Assembly (NCBI GenBank): GCA_016713305.1
Contig: JADJPK010000004.1
Span: 806,001-870,000 of the forward strand
Length of the DNA: 64,000 bases
Origin: Betaproteobacteria bacterium
GTDB lineage: Bacteria > Pseudomonadota > Gammaproteobacteria > Burkholderiales > Ga0077523
Direction of reading: 5' to 3'
In this document: piece after piece, positions 8,745 to 18,017 of the stretch
How the letters are laid out: each line of letters opens with the position of its first letter
Numbering within the stretch: the first letter of the stretch is position 1
Notes under the pieces: generated by a model
The model's input: only the letters and a program-made list of their open reading frames with translations
Databases searched by the model: none
Told to the model about the DNA's origin: nothing
Made by a program: the position numbers and the translations under genes

Positions 8745-9824
8745 ATGGGGATAGATCGCTGGATCGAGGATTGGCTTCGATTCACGCTCATCTCCGGAGT
8801 TGGCGGCGCAACCCAGCGCAAGCTGCTCACCGTCTACGGAACACCTGGAGAAGCGCTCAGCGCCTCTCCAGGTGACCTTGCAAGGTTTCTCAGTTCCCAG
8901 CAGCGGGAAGCCTGGGCACGAGGTCCGGATGCTGCAGCTGTTGCCTCTGCTCTCGAGTGGGCCGGAAAGTCAGGACATCACGTCGTCTCGCTGGGCGATC
9001 CGCACTATCCGCCTCAACTTCTCCTCACTGAAGATCCACCCCCGTTGCTGTATGTGAAAGGGCATGCGGATCTCCTCGGCCGGCCAGGGATCGCCGTCGT
9101 CGGGAGCCGCAACGCAACTCCCCTGGGAACCGAGACGGCGGCCCAGTTCGCTCGATCGCTGAGCGACGCGGGGCTGACCGTAGTCAGCGGACTCGCGCTG
9201 GGCATAGACGCGGCGGCTCATGCTGGAGGTCTCGATGGAACCGGAAGCACGGTTGCGGTCGTCGGTACCGGCCTCGATCTCGTCTATCCAGCCCGGAATC
9301 GCAGCCTGGCCCACAGGATCGCAGACAAGGGCGCCATCGTTTCGGAGTTCGCGCTGGGCACGCGGCCAATGGCCGCAAACTTCCCTCGCCGCAACCGCAT
9401 CATCAGCGGGCTCAGCAAGGGTGTGCTCGTCGTGGAGGCCGCCCTCAAGAGCGGATCCTTGACGACGGCGCGATGCGCCGCGGAACAGGGCCGCGAGGTG
9501 TTCGCCATCCCGGGGTCGATTCACTCTCCCCTCTCCAAAGGGTGTCACGCGCTCATCAAACAGGGGGCGAAACTCGTCGAGAGTGCTGCCGACGTGCTGG
9601 AAGAGTTCGGAATGCTGGCGCCTGCCCAGGAAGCAAGGCAGGTTGAAAGCCCCGGGACATCCGATCCGGTATTGAACGCAATGGGGTACGATCCCTGCGA
9701 CGCGGAGACGATTGCAGAAAGAGCTGGACTCGCAATCGCCGAGGTGACTGGCCGTTTGCTGGAACTGGAGCTCGCAGGAGATGTCTCGCGACTACCAGGA
9801 GGAAAGATGCTCCGCATGCGGTGA
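8745..9824 (+). CDS. dprA: DNA-processing protein DprA (recombination mediator)
   Basis: DprA binds incoming single-stranded DNA during transformation and loads RecA. The 359-residue protein has an N-terminal helical region (about 10-100), then the Rossmann-like DprA core with VVGSRNATPLGTE (118-130), VSGLALGIDAAAH, GTGLDLVYPARN, SEFALGTRPMAANFPRRNR and VVEAALKSGSLTTAR, ending with FAIPGSIHSPLSKG. A C-terminal winged-helix segment follows (about 290-359, CDAETIAERAGLAIAEVTGRLLELELAG). All the core motifs are intact, so the gene should be functional. It is followed by topoisomerase III, a neighbour pair common in betaproteobacteria. Confidence 0.96.
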   Translation: MGIDRWIEDWLRFTLISGVGGATQRKLLTVYGTPGEALSASPGDLARFLSSQQREAWARGPDAAAVASALEWAGKSGHHVVSLGDPHYPPQLLLTEDPPPLLYVKGHADLLGRPGIAVVGSRNATPLGTETAAQFARSLSDAGLTVVSGLALGIDAAAHAGGLDGTGSTVAVVGTGLDLVYPARNRSLAHRIADKGAIVSEFALGTRPMAANFPRRNRIISGLSKGVLVVEAALKSGSLTTARCAAEQGREVFAIPGSIHSPLSKGCHALIKQGAKLVESAADVLEEFGMLAPAQEARQVESPGTSDPVLNAMGYDPCDAETIAERAGLAIAEVTGRLLELELAGDVSRLPGGKMLRMR

Positions 9825-9933
9825 CGTCTCGCATGTTCCTGCCCGCTTTGATCGGAACTTTTGGTTCGTTCGCTTGCACGGCGCAATTTCGCCCCCTTAT
9901 CATTCGCGGCCCTTTTTTGCAGAGTTCCCATCG

Positions 9934-12597
9934 ATGCCGACCCAGAAGCGTGCTGCCGCCAAGACGACGTCACGCACCTCCTCCGCCAAGAAACCCGCGC
10001 GCAGCAGCGCTCCGGATCCGCAGGACACCGGGGCCGGCAAGCGTTTGGTGATCGCTGAAAAGCCCTCCGTCGCTGCCGACATTGCACGGGCTCTCGGCGG
10101 ATTCACGAAGCAAGGGGATTACTTCGAGAGCGACGGGTTTGTCGTCTGCTCGGCGATCGGTCATCTGCTGGAACTGGTGGCACCGGAGCAATACGAGGTC
10201 AAGCGGGGCAAGTGGTCTTTTGCTCATCTGCCCGTCATTCCTCCTCACTTCGATCTGCGGCCGATCGAGAGGACCGAGGAGCGGCTCAAGCTGTTGAAGC
10301 GTCTCATCAAGCGAAAGGATGTCACCGGTTTGATCAACGCCTGCGATGCGGGGCGCGAGGGCGAACTGATATTCCGCTACATCGTGGAGCACGCGGATAC
10401 TTCCAAGCCCATCGAGCGGTTGTGGCTTCAGTCGATGACACCGGCCGCCATCCGTGACGGCTTTCAGTCTCTGCGAGAGGACGCTTCCATGAAGCCTCTT
10501 GCCGACGCTGCCGCATGTCGCAGCGAATCCGACTGGTTGATCGGGATCAACGGAACGCGGGCCATGACTGCGTTCAACTCGAAGGATGGAGGGTTCTACA
10601 AGACGACGGTCGGGCGCGTACAGACTCCAACGCTGGCCGTGCTGGTGGAACGTGAAAGCCGTATCAAGTCTTTCCAACCCCGCGACTATTGGGAAGTGCG
10701 CGCGACGTTCTCCGCAGAAAGCGGGCATTACGACGGCAAGTGGTTCGACGAGTCCTTCGAACGTTCGTCGAAGTCCGAAGATGCGGACGTTCGCGCCGAC
10801 CGGATCTGGGACGAGTCGAAGGCGTTGCTGATCGCGCAGAAGTGCACGGGGAAGGTGGGTACGGTCACCGAAGAATCGAAGCCATCGACCCAGACACCGC
10901 CATTGCTCTATGACCTCACGAGCCTGCAGCGGGAGGCCAACGGCCGCTTCGGCTTTTCTGCCAAGACGACGCTGAGCCTGGCGCAAGCGCTGTACGAGAA
11001 GCACAAGGTTCTCACCTATCCGCGTACGGATTCGCGGGCCCTGCCTGAGGACTACGCGAACACCGTGAAAGCCACTCTCGGCATGTTGTCGGGAGAGCAC
11101 ACGGCGGGCAGATCCCGTACGGTCGAGCCGTCCGGCCTGGTGGAGCGCTACTCCTCTTTCGCCTCCCGAATTCTGGAGAACAATTGGGTTCGCCCGAACA
11201 AGCGTATCTTCAACAATGAGAAGATCTCTGATCACTTTGCAATCATTCCGACGCTCGAAGCGCCGAAGCATCTGACGGAGATCGAGCAGAAGCTGTACGA
11301 CATGGTCGTGCGCCGCTTTCTGGCGGTGTTCTATCCCGCTGCTGAACACCTGATCACCACCCGCATCACGCGGGTTGCCGACGAGCCTTTCAAGACGGAA
11401 GGCAAGGTCTTGGTCAATCCGGGGTGGTTGGAAGTCTACGGCAAGGAAGCGCAGTCCGATGGTGATTCCCTCTTGGTCCCCGTCACCAAGGGAAAAGCCG
11501 AAGCGACAGAGGTCCAGGCTGTTGCGAACCGGACGAAGCCTCCGGCGCGATTCAATGAGGCGACACTCCTGTCGGCGATGGAAGGAGCCGGCAAGTTGGT
11601 GGACGACGAGGACCTTCGCGAAGCGATGAGCGAGAAAGGCCTTGGAACGCCCGCCACTCGGGCGGCGATCATCGAAGGGCTCATTCTCGAGGAGTATGTG
11701 CTGCGCGACGGTCGCGATCTGGTTCCCACGGCCAAGGCCTTCGACCTGCTCTATGCACTCGGCAAGTTCGGAATCGACGAACTCCGGTCGCCGGAGCTGA
11801 CGGGAACGTGGGAGTACAAGCTGAAGCAGATGGAGCAGGGCCAGCTCAAGCGAGCCGATTTCATGCACCACATTGTCGAGACCACCCAGGATCTCGTCGA
11901 TCGCGTGAAGCAGGGAACCCTCTCGGATGAACCGATATCCACGCTTTCCACAGCGTGCCCGAGATGCGGGGGCACCATTGTCGAGAATTACAAGAAGTTT
12001 GCCTGCACGAAGTGCGATTTCGCGCTTTGGAAGGTGGTAGCCGGAAGACGTATGGAAGCTCAGGAGATCGAGACATTGATACGCGAGCGATCCATCGGTC
12101 CGGTTCAGGGCTTTCGCAGCAAGCTTGGCCGGCCCTTTGCCGCCATGTTGAGGATGAAGGACGACCTGACGACCGAGTTCGATTTCGGGCAGGGTTCAGG
12201 TGACGCGGCCGACCAGGAACCCGTGGACTTCGGCGACCAGGTCACGCTGGGTCCCTGTCCCAAATGCGGCGCGCGCGTGTTCGATCACGGCATGGCGTTC
12301 GTATGCGAAAAATCGGTTGGCCCCGCCAGGAGCTGCGATTTCCGTTCGGGAAAGATCATTCTGCAGCGCCAGATCGAACCGGAACAGATGCGCAAACTCC
12401 TCGCCACCGGCCGCACCGATCTCCTCCACCGGTTCATCTCGAAGAAGGGCCGCCCTTTCTCCGCCTTCCTCGTCCGGGGGCAGGATGGAAAAGTGGGTTT
12501 CGAATTCGCCCCTCGGGGCAAGGCTGCGGCATCGGAGGCTGGAGACGACAAACCCAAGAGAGCGACCGGCGGCCGAAAGAAGGCCGCCGGCTCCTGA
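9934..12597 (+). CDS. topB: DNA topoisomerase III (type IA) with C-terminal zinc ribbons
   Basis: A type IA topoisomerase that passes single strands and resolves decatenation intermediates. The start at 9934 (MPTQKRAAAK, a basic linker) gives 887 residues. The TOPRIM domain opens with LVIAEKPSVAADIARAL (38-54) and carries DAGREGEL (138-145). The catalytic tyrosine is Y362 in VLTYPRTDSRALP. The C-terminal third has CPRCGG ... CTKCD and CPKCGA cysteine pairs, which look like zinc-ribbon elements, and a repeated module beginning SKLGRPFAAML and SKKGRPFSAFL. It is longer than E. coli TopB (653 residues), as is usual for the betaproteobacterial form beside dprA. It converges on gyrB with only 10 bases between the stops. 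Confidence 0.92.
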   Translation: MPTQKRAAAKTTSRTSSAKKPARSSAPDPQDTGAGKRLVIAEKPSVAADIARALGGFTKQGDYFESDGFVVCSAIGHLLELVAPEQYEVKRGKWSFAHLPVIPPHFDLRPIERTEERLKLLKRLIKRKDVTGLINACDAGREGELIFRYIVEHADTSKPIERLWLQSMTPAAIRDGFQSLREDASMKPLADAAACRSESDWLIGINGTRAMTAFNSKDGGFYKTTVGRVQTPTLAVLVERESRIKSFQPRDYWEVRATFSAESGHYDGKWFDESFERSSKSEDADVRADRIWDESKALLIAQKCTGKVGTVTEESKPSTQTPPLLYDLTSLQREANGRFGFSAKTTLSLAQALYEKHKVLTYPRTDSRALPEDYANTVKATLGMLSGEHTAGRSRTVEPSGLVERYSSFASRILENNWVRPNKRIFNNEKISDHFAIIPTLEAPKHLTEIEQKLYDMVVRRFLAVFYPAAEHLITTRITRVADEPFKTEGKVLVNPGWLEVYGKEAQSDGDSLLVPVTKGKAEATEVQAVANRTKPPARFNEATLLSAMEGAGKLVDDEDLREAMSEKGLGTPATRAAIIEGLILEEYVLRDGRDLVPTAKAFDLLYALGKFGIDELRSPELTGTWEYKLKQMEQGQLKRADFMHHIVETTQDLVDRVKQGTLSDEPISTLSTACPRCGGTIVENYKKFACTKCDFALWKVVAGRRMEAQEIETLIRERSIGPVQGFRSKLGRPFAAMLRMKDDLTTEFDFGQGSGDAADQEPVDFGDQVTLGPCPKCGARVFDHGMAFVCEKSVGPARSCDFRSGKIILQRQIEPEQMRKLLATGRTDLLHRFISKKGRPFSAFLVRGQDGKVGFEFAPRGKAAASEAGDDKPKRATGGRKKAAGS
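12566..12590. terminator. Hairpin at the topB/gyrB convergence
   Basis: A 9-bp perfect GC-rich stem (CCGGCGGCC at 12566-12574 with GGCCGCCGG at 12582-12590, 7-base loop) lies in the last codons of topB, just before the convergent gyrB end. There is no T-run on either strand, so it is at best a weak or rho-assisted bidirectional terminator. Confidence 0.4.
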
Positions 12598-12607
12598 GAT
12601 TCCCGGG

Positions 12608-15007
12608 TCAGACGTCCAGATTGCGAACGCCAAGAGCGTTGCTTTCGATGAAGGCCCTCCGGGGCTCCACGACGTCTCCCATCAGCGTGCTGAAAATCTC
12701 GTCTGCGGCGATGGTGTCCTCGATCTGGGCGCGCAGAAGGCGCCTCGACGCGGGGTCCATCGTGGTCTCCCACAACTGATCGGGATTCATCTCTCCCAGC
12801 CCCTTGTAGCGCTGGATGGACACCCCCCGCTGCGCCTCATCGAGCAACCATTCCAGGCCCGCGCGGAAAGAGCCGATCGATTTCCGGTGCTCTCCGCGCA
12901 TGACGAAAGCTCCTTCGCCCAGGAGGCCCTGCAGCAGGGTCGCGCTTCGCATGAGTTGTGTGTAGTCGCCGCTGTCCGCGAAGTCCCGATCCAAGACCGT
13001 CACCCGTTCCAGACCATGGACAGATCGGGAGATTCTGAGGCGGTACGTTTCACTGCTCTCGTCGTACTCGCACTCCACCGTCACCCGATCATCCGCCAGC
13101 AAGACCGAGAGTTCTGCCGCCGCTTGTTGTGAGGCATCTTGCGAGGCCAACTCGAGGCGGACGCCTCGCTCGAGAGCCTTGAGCACGACCGGATCCATGC
13201 GGCGAGACAGGCGGGCGATCACCGCATCACTCAACAACTGTTCCTTGGCGAGTTCCTCCAATGCTTCCCGGCTCAGAGTCTCCGCTCCTTCGGACGGCAC
13301 AAGAGAGGCGTCTTTCAATGCCAGCCGCAGAAGGTATTCCTTGAGTTCGTGTTCATCTTTCAGGTACTTCTCTTCCTTGCCGTGCTTCGCCTTGAACAGC
13401 GGAGGCTGCGCAATGTAGATGTGACCGCGCTCGACCAAGTCCGGCATCTGGCGGTAGAAGAAGGTCAGGAGAAGAGTACGGATATGAGAACCATCGACAT
13501 CCGCATCCGTCATGATGATGATGCGGTGATAGCGCAACTTGTCCGGGTTGTACTCCTCCTTCCCGATGCTCGTCCCGAGCGCAGTGATGAGCGCGGCGAT
13601 CTCCTGTGACGAGACGAGCTTGTCGAAACGCGCCCTCTCCACGTTGAGGATCTTTCCCTTCAGGGGAAGAATGGCCTGGAACCGCCGATCGCGTCCCTGC
13701 TTCGCCGAACCTCCCGCGGAGTCCCCCTCGACGAGATACAGTTCGCATCGGGTCGGATCCTTCTCCTGACAATCCGCAAGCTTGCCTGGCAGTCCGAAAC
13801 TGTCCATCACGCCCTTGCGACGCGTCATCTCACGTGCCTTTCTGGCGGCCTCCCGAGCGCGGGCTGCATCGACAATCTTGCCGACAACGATCTTGGCATC
13901 GGCGGGCCGCTCGAGCAGCCACTCATCCAAGGCTCGGGATACCACATCTTCCACCGCTGGACGCACCTCGGAAGACACCAGCTTGTCCTTTGTCTGCGAC
14001 GAGAATTTCGGGTCGGGCACCTTCACGGATAGAACGCAGGTGAGCCCTTCTCTCAAGTCGTCCCCCGACACCTCCACCTTGGCCCTCTTGTCGAGTTCGT
14101 TGGCGACAATGTACTTGGTGATGGTCCTCGTCATTGCAGCGCGCAGGCCTGTGAGATGGGTACCTCCATCTCGCTGCGGAATGTTGTTGGTAAAGACGAG
14201 AACGGATTCCTGATAGGAGTCGTTCCACTGCATGGCTGCTTCCACGCCGATTCCGGACTTTTCCGAGCTCACGTGGAACACATTCCCGTGCAAAACGGTC
14301 CTGTGACGATTCAAGTACTCGACAAAGCCACGAACTCCCCCTGAGAACGCGAAGTTTTCCTGCTTGCCATCACGGTGATCGAGCAGTTCGATCTTGACGC
14401 CGTTGTTCAGGAAAGACAGTTCGCGAAGGCGCTTCGCCAGAATGTCGAAATGAAACTCGATGTTTCCAAACGTCTCGGTGCTCGGTTTGAAGTGGATCTC
14501 GGTTCCGCGCCGCTCCGTCGTACCGATCTCTGCCAATGGCGCGACCGGCTCTCCATGGCGAAACTCCATCGAGTGGACCTTGCCGTCGCGCCGGATCGTG
14601 AGCTTCAAGCTTTCCGATGGCGCATTGACTACGGACACGCCCACTCCGTGAAGACCGCCGGAGATCTTGTAGGAGTTTCCATCGAACTTCCCGCCGGCGT
14701 GCAGAACCGTCATCACGATTTCAGCCGTGGAACGATGCTCTTCGTCGTCAGGATGGATGTCGGTCGGGATTCCGCGACCGTTGTCCATTACGCTGATGGA
14801 GTTGTCACCGTGGATGACGACCTTTATATCGTCACAGTGGCCCGCAAGTGCTTCGTCGATGGAATTGTCGACGACTTCGAACACCATGTGGTGGAGACCT
14901 GTGCCATCGCTCGTGTCACCGATGTACATGCCTGGCCGTTTGCGGACAGCTTCCAGTCCTTTGAGAACCTTGATGCTGTCGGCGTTGTAGGCTTTGTTTT
15001 CTTCCAT
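12608..15007 (-). CDS. gyrB: DNA gyrase subunit B
   Basis: ATPase subunit of DNA gyrase, which introduces negative supercoils. The start at 15007 (MEENKAYNADSIKVLKGLEA) gives 799 residues, near the E. coli length of 804. The GHKL ATPase domain shows VRKRPGMYIGDTSDGTGLHH, VVDNSIDEALAG, MDNGRGIP and GGLHGVGVSVVNA. The TOPRIM domain shows LVEGDSAGGSAKQGRDR and MTDADVDGSHIRTLLLTFF. The C-terminal end has the gyrase signature QRYKGLGEMNPDQLWETTMD. It follows dnaN by 62 bases in the dnaA-dnaN-gyrB order; recF, often between them, is absent. Confidence 0.98.
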   Translation of the reverse strand: MEENKAYNADSIKVLKGLEAVRKRPGMYIGDTSDGTGLHHMVFEVVDNSIDEALAGHCDDIKVVIHGDNSISVMDNGRGIPTDIHPDDEEHRSTAEIVMTVLHAGGKFDGNSYKISGGLHGVGVSVVNAPSESLKLTIRRDGKVHSMEFRHGEPVAPLAEIGTTERRGTEIHFKPSTETFGNIEFHFDILAKRLRELSFLNNGVKIELLDHRDGKQENFAFSGGVRGFVEYLNRHRTVLHGNVFHVSSEKSGIGVEAAMQWNDSYQESVLVFTNNIPQRDGGTHLTGLRAAMTRTITKYIVANELDKRAKVEVSGDDLREGLTCVLSVKVPDPKFSSQTKDKLVSSEVRPAVEDVVSRALDEWLLERPADAKIVVGKIVDAARAREAARKAREMTRRKGVMDSFGLPGKLADCQEKDPTRCELYLVEGDSAGGSAKQGRDRRFQAILPLKGKILNVERARFDKLVSSQEIAALITALGTSIGKEEYNPDKLRYHRIIIMTDADVDGSHIRTLLLTFFYRQMPDLVERGHIYIAQPPLFKAKHGKEEKYLKDEHELKEYLLRLALKDASLVPSEGAETLSREALEELAKEQLLSDAVIARLSRRMDPVVLKALERGVRLELASQDASQQAAAELSVLLADDRVTVECEYDESSETYRLRISRSVHGLERVTVLDRDFADSGDYTQLMRSATLLQGLLGEGAFVMRGEHRKSIGSFRAGLEWLLDEAQRGVSIQRYKGLGEMNPDQLWETTMDPASRRLLRAQIEDTIAADEIFSTLMGDVVEPRRAFIESNALGVRNLDV

Positions 15008-15069
15008 TGCATTCCTGAGAGAGCCGCAGCTCCGGGATGGGCTGAGGGCGCTTCGACCGGACCGTCCGG

Positions 15070-16176
15070 TCAGATGCGCATGGGCATCACGACGTACTTG
15101 AAGTCGTCCCGTCCGGGAAGCGTCATCAGCATGCTGGTGTTCGCATCGCCGAACGAACACTGCATCGACTGTCCGTCGACGCTGCTGAGCACCTCGAGCA
15201 GGTAGGTGATGTTGAATCCGATGTCTATGGCATCGGCTCCGTACGAGACCTCGATCTCCTCCTCAGCTTCTTCCTGCTCGGTGTTCGTGCAAAGGATTCG
15301 GAGACTGTTGGGTGTCACGATCCAGCGCACGCCGCGGAACTTCTCGTTCGACAGAATGGCCGCTCGCTGCAGCGAGTCCTGAAGGATCGACCGTTCGACC
15401 TCAAGCATCTTCGAATAGTTGGAGGGAACGACCCTGCCATAGTCGGGAAACTTGCCGTCGATCACTTTGGTGACCAGAGTGATTCCTTCGAGGTCGAAGC
15501 GGACCTGGTTGGGCATCAAGGTGATGAGCACCTGGTCATCGTTGTCGGCGAGAGTCCTGGACAGTTCCAGAACGGCCTTTCTGGGAAGAATGATCTCGTT
15601 CCGGATATAGCTTTCCAGGAGTTCCCTGGATGCAAGTGCCAGCCGATGGCCATCGGTGGCGACGAGCGTCAGGGATTTCTCGTTGACGACGAACAGCATA
15701 CCGTTGAGGTAGTAGCGAATGTCCTGCTGCGCCATCGCGTACTGAGTGAGCGAGAGCAGTTTCTTGAGCGCGCTCTGGGGAAGCCGGATCTCTGCGGTCC
15801 CGGGCTGTCCTTCGGGCAAGCGAGGGAAATCGGCCGCGGGTAGCGTCTGGAGACTGAATCGACTCTTGCCAGCTCTCACGAGAAGCTTCGAGTCTTTCTG
15901 CTCGAGGGCAAGCTGAGTCTGCTCCGGCAGTGCGCGGAGGATGTCGAGGAGCTTCTTTGCCGACACCGTGATGGCAAACTCCGTATCCGCCGAGATCCCC
16001 GCCTGCGTGGCGGTCACCTGGATCTCGAGATCGGTCGCAGTCAGGGAGAGAACGCCACCTTTGCCTTCGATGAGCACGTTGGAAAGGATGGGCAGCGTCT
16101 GCCTGCGTTCCACAATGCCAGTCACTGACTGCAGCGGCTTGAGCAGGATATCGCGATCGATCTGCAGACTGTTCAT
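15070..16176 (-). CDS. dnaN: DNA polymerase III beta sliding clamp
   Basis: The ring-shaped processivity clamp of the replicative polymerase. I use the ATG at 16176-16174 (MNSLQIDRDILLKPLQSVTG), giving 368 residues, the usual length; the longer frame extends into the origin region. Family features include TLPILSNVLIEGKGG, SLTATDLEIQV, LVATDGHRLAL and the C-terminal YVVMPMRI that forms part of the clamp's partner-binding face. A short palindrome (15055-15071) overlaps the stop. The gene lies between the putative origin and gyrB and is probably cotranscribed with dnaA or driven from the intergenic region. Confidence 0.98.
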   Translation of the reverse strand: MNSLQIDRDILLKPLQSVTGIVERRQTLPILSNVLIEGKGGVLSLTATDLEIQVTATQAGISADTEFAITVSAKKLLDILRALPEQTQLALEQKDSKLLVRAGKSRFSLQTLPAADFPRLPEGQPGTAEIRLPQSALKKLLSLTQYAMAQQDIRYYLNGMLFVVNEKSLTLVATDGHRLALASRELLESYIRNEIILPRKAVLELSRTLADNDDQVLITLMPNQVRFDLEGITLVTKVIDGKFPDYGRVVPSNYSKMLEVERSILQDSLQRAAILSNEKFRGVRWIVTPNSLRILCTNTEQEEAEEEIEVSYGADAIDIGFNITYLLEVLSSVDGQSMQCSFGDANTSMLMTLPGRDDFKYVVMPMRI

Positions 16177-16361
16177 GATTAATTCAATTGAGAAGATTGA
16201 TGAAGGGCCGGCATTTCTGTGGATAACTGAACGAAGCCTCGCCATTGTTGGACAAACGAGAAATGCAGGGCTGCATACAACTTGGGGATAGTCCGGGTGC
16301 CAACTGTGGACAGTTTTTCACTTGGAGCGATATTGCGTCTTATGGACAATGTGTTCACAGG
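16177..16361. other. Candidate replication origin (oriC) between dnaN and dnaA
   Basis: This 185-base gap contains one perfect DnaA box on the minus strand (TGTGGATAA read on plus, 16218-16226). Four near matches are TGGGGATAG (16283-16291), TGTGGACAG (16305-16313), TATGGACAA (16341-16349) and TTATCCCCG (16362-16370, touching the dnaA stop). A stretch next to dnaN (about 16177-16205) is AT-rich and could be the unwinding element. A cluster of DnaA-type 9-mers next to dnaA in an otherwise GC-rich chromosome is the normal sign of oriC. The dnaA-rpmH gap also carries a perfect box and is the alternative site. Confidence 0.65.
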
Positions 16362-17701
16362 TTATCCCCGCAGAACCTGAACAAGGGCATCGAAGTCCCG
16401 ACCGATGTCGGCATGGGTGGTGCGAAGCTCCGCAACCTTCCGACATGCGTGCAGTACGGTCGTATGGTCGCGGCCACCGAATGCATCGCCGATGTCCGGA
16501 AGACTCAGTGTCGTGAGTTCCTTGGCGAGGGCCATGGCAATCTGCCGCGGACGAGCGATGACACGGGAACGCTTCTTGGAAAACATCTCCGAGACCCGGA
16601 CCTTGTAGTAGTCCGCAACCGTTTTCTGAATGTTCTCCACGGAGATCTGGCGAGTCTGGACGGCAAGAAGGTCCTTCAGCGCCTCGCGGGCAGAGTCGAT
16701 GTCGACCGGGACGTTGGCGAACCGCGTGAAGGCGAGGACTCGTTTCAGTGCTCCTTCCAGTTCGCGCACGTTCGATTGAATATGGGTAGCGAGGAAGAAC
16801 GCCACGTCTTCAGGAAGAGCCGCTCGCTCCGCCTCTGCTTTCTTCAACAGAATGGCGACGCGCATTTCCAGTTCCGGGGGTTCGATCGCCACCGTGAGGC
16901 CCCACCCGAAGCGAGAAATCAGTCTGTCCTCGATGCCTTCCAATTCCTTGGGGTAGGTGTCGCAAGTGATGATGACCTGCCTCCGGGCATCGATGAGCGC
17001 ATTGAAGGCGTAAAAGAACTCTTCCTGAGTACGGTTCTTGCCGCTGAAGAACTGGATGTCGTCGATAAGAAGCAGGTCCAGGGAATGGTAGAACTTCTTG
17101 AACGAGTCGAATGACTTGTGCTGATAAGCGCGTATCACATCCGATACGTATTGCTCCGCATGGGTATAGCGAATGTTCGCGGTTGTGTTTGTTCTCAGTA
17201 CGTGATTTCCAATGGCGTGAATCAGATGTGTCTTGCCGAGACCGACGCCGCCGTACACGAACAAGGGGTTGTAGGCTGTTCCGGGGTGTTCGGCGATCTG
17301 GAGAGCCGCTGCCCTCGCAAGCTGATTTGCCTTTCCGGTGACGAAGTTCTCGAAAGTGAACGACGGATTCAGTCGGCCACGTTCCGGCGGGGCAGGATTG
17401 GCGGAAGCTTGGGGAGCACCTGCACAGGACCGGACGTATCGGCCGGAACGGGCAAAGAAGGCTTGCGGTCGGACAGTTCAAGCACGACGGACATGTTTTC
17501 CTGACCCGATCGGCGAACGGTGTCTTCGATGCTTTTCAGGAACTTGTCCCGCACCCATTCCAACACGAAACGATTGGGTGCCGCCAGTCGCAGGAAATCG
17601 GAGTGTTGTTCAGCCAGGAGGGGCCGGATCCACGTCTGGAACTGTTGTTCGCTGATGGTCCGGCGCAGTTCCGCCTGACACATCTCCCACAGTTCGGGCA
17701 T
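16362..17701 (-). CDS. dnaA: Chromosomal replication initiator DnaA (frame break in domain II)
   Basis: Initiates replication by binding DnaA boxes and opening oriC. The start at 17701 (MPELWEMCQAELRRTISEQQ) opens domain I (about 1-90). The AAA+ domain carries NPLFVYGGVGLGKTHLIHAI and LLLIDDIQFFSGK. Domain IV ends with ARPRQIAMALAKEL and the DNA-recognition signature FGGRDHTTVLHACRK. The frame is broken: the first part stops at 17369 (ILPRRNVAD, then stop), while the next frame reads continuously through NPAPPERGRLNPSFTFENFV into the ATPase domain. One missing base in a run of four, either 17411-17414 or 17389-17392 on plus, would restore about 446 residues. The gene is essential, so a sequence error is the likeliest cause. 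Confidence 0.95.
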
Positions 17702-17772
17702 GGTTACGGTCTCTCTCGCTCGAGGAATCGGCAGGCGGGAGACGTCGCGATCAACGTCTCGGAAGACCGCGA

Positions 17773-17804
17773 AGTGTACCAAAGAGGAGGGTCACTTATC
17801 CACA
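17773..17804 (-). promoter_or_regulatory. Probable dnaA promoter with a DnaA box at the -35 position
   Basis: On the minus strand a -10-like TACACT (17773-17778 on plus) lies about 72 bases upstream of the dnaA ATG. Seventeen bases upstream of it a perfect DnaA box starts (TTATCCACA on plus, 17796-17804), taking the place of a -35 element that otherwise lacks consensus. This arrangement suggests autoregulation by DnaA. The box is seen directly; the promoter is inferred. Confidence 0.5.
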
Positions 17805-17829
17805 GGCTATGCGCCAAGGTGTCTGCCCG

Positions 17830-17859
17830 TTGACATAGCTTCCCAAAGAACGGTTTAAT
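17830..17859 (+). promoter_or_regulatory. Sigma-70 promoter for rpmH-rnpA
   Basis: TTGACA (17830-17835), an 18-base spacer and TTTAAT (17854-17859) form a near-consensus promoter 24 bases before the rpmH ATG. It fires away from dnaA, and a GGGGAAAG ribosome-binding site follows. It probably drives rpmH, rnpA, yidD and yidC. Confidence 0.7.
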
Positions 17860-17882
17860 CGAAGACTTTTTCGGGGAAAGTC

Positions 17883-18017
17883 ATGAAGCGTACTTATCAG
17901 CCTTCTGTGACGCGTCGCAAGCGTACGCATGGTTTTCGTGTCCGCATGAAAACTCGCACTGGCAGAGCGGTGATCAACGCTCGGCGTGCCAAAGGCCGGG
18001 CTCGCCTGGCTGTCTGA
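17883..18017 (+). CDS. rpmH: 50S ribosomal protein L34
   Basis: Small basic protein of the large ribosomal subunit, 44 residues: it begins MKRTYQPSVTRRKRTHGFRV and ends GRARLAV. The sequence matches L34 along its whole length, including the RTHGFRVRMKTR core and the AVINARRAKGR segment. It is too short for usual ORF cut-offs but is unmistakable. It lies in the conserved order dnaA, rpmH, rnpA, yidD, yidC, with rpmH divergent from dnaA. The rnpA frame begins inside it. Confidence 0.98.
   Translation: MKRTYQPSVTRRKRTHGFRVRMKTRTGRAVINARRAKGRARLAV

Noticed and set aside
16810..17481. 223-codon frame over the dnaA frameshift region
   Set aside because: It is in the third frame, low in hydrophobic residues, and lacks DnaA motifs; the two real dnaA frames flank it.
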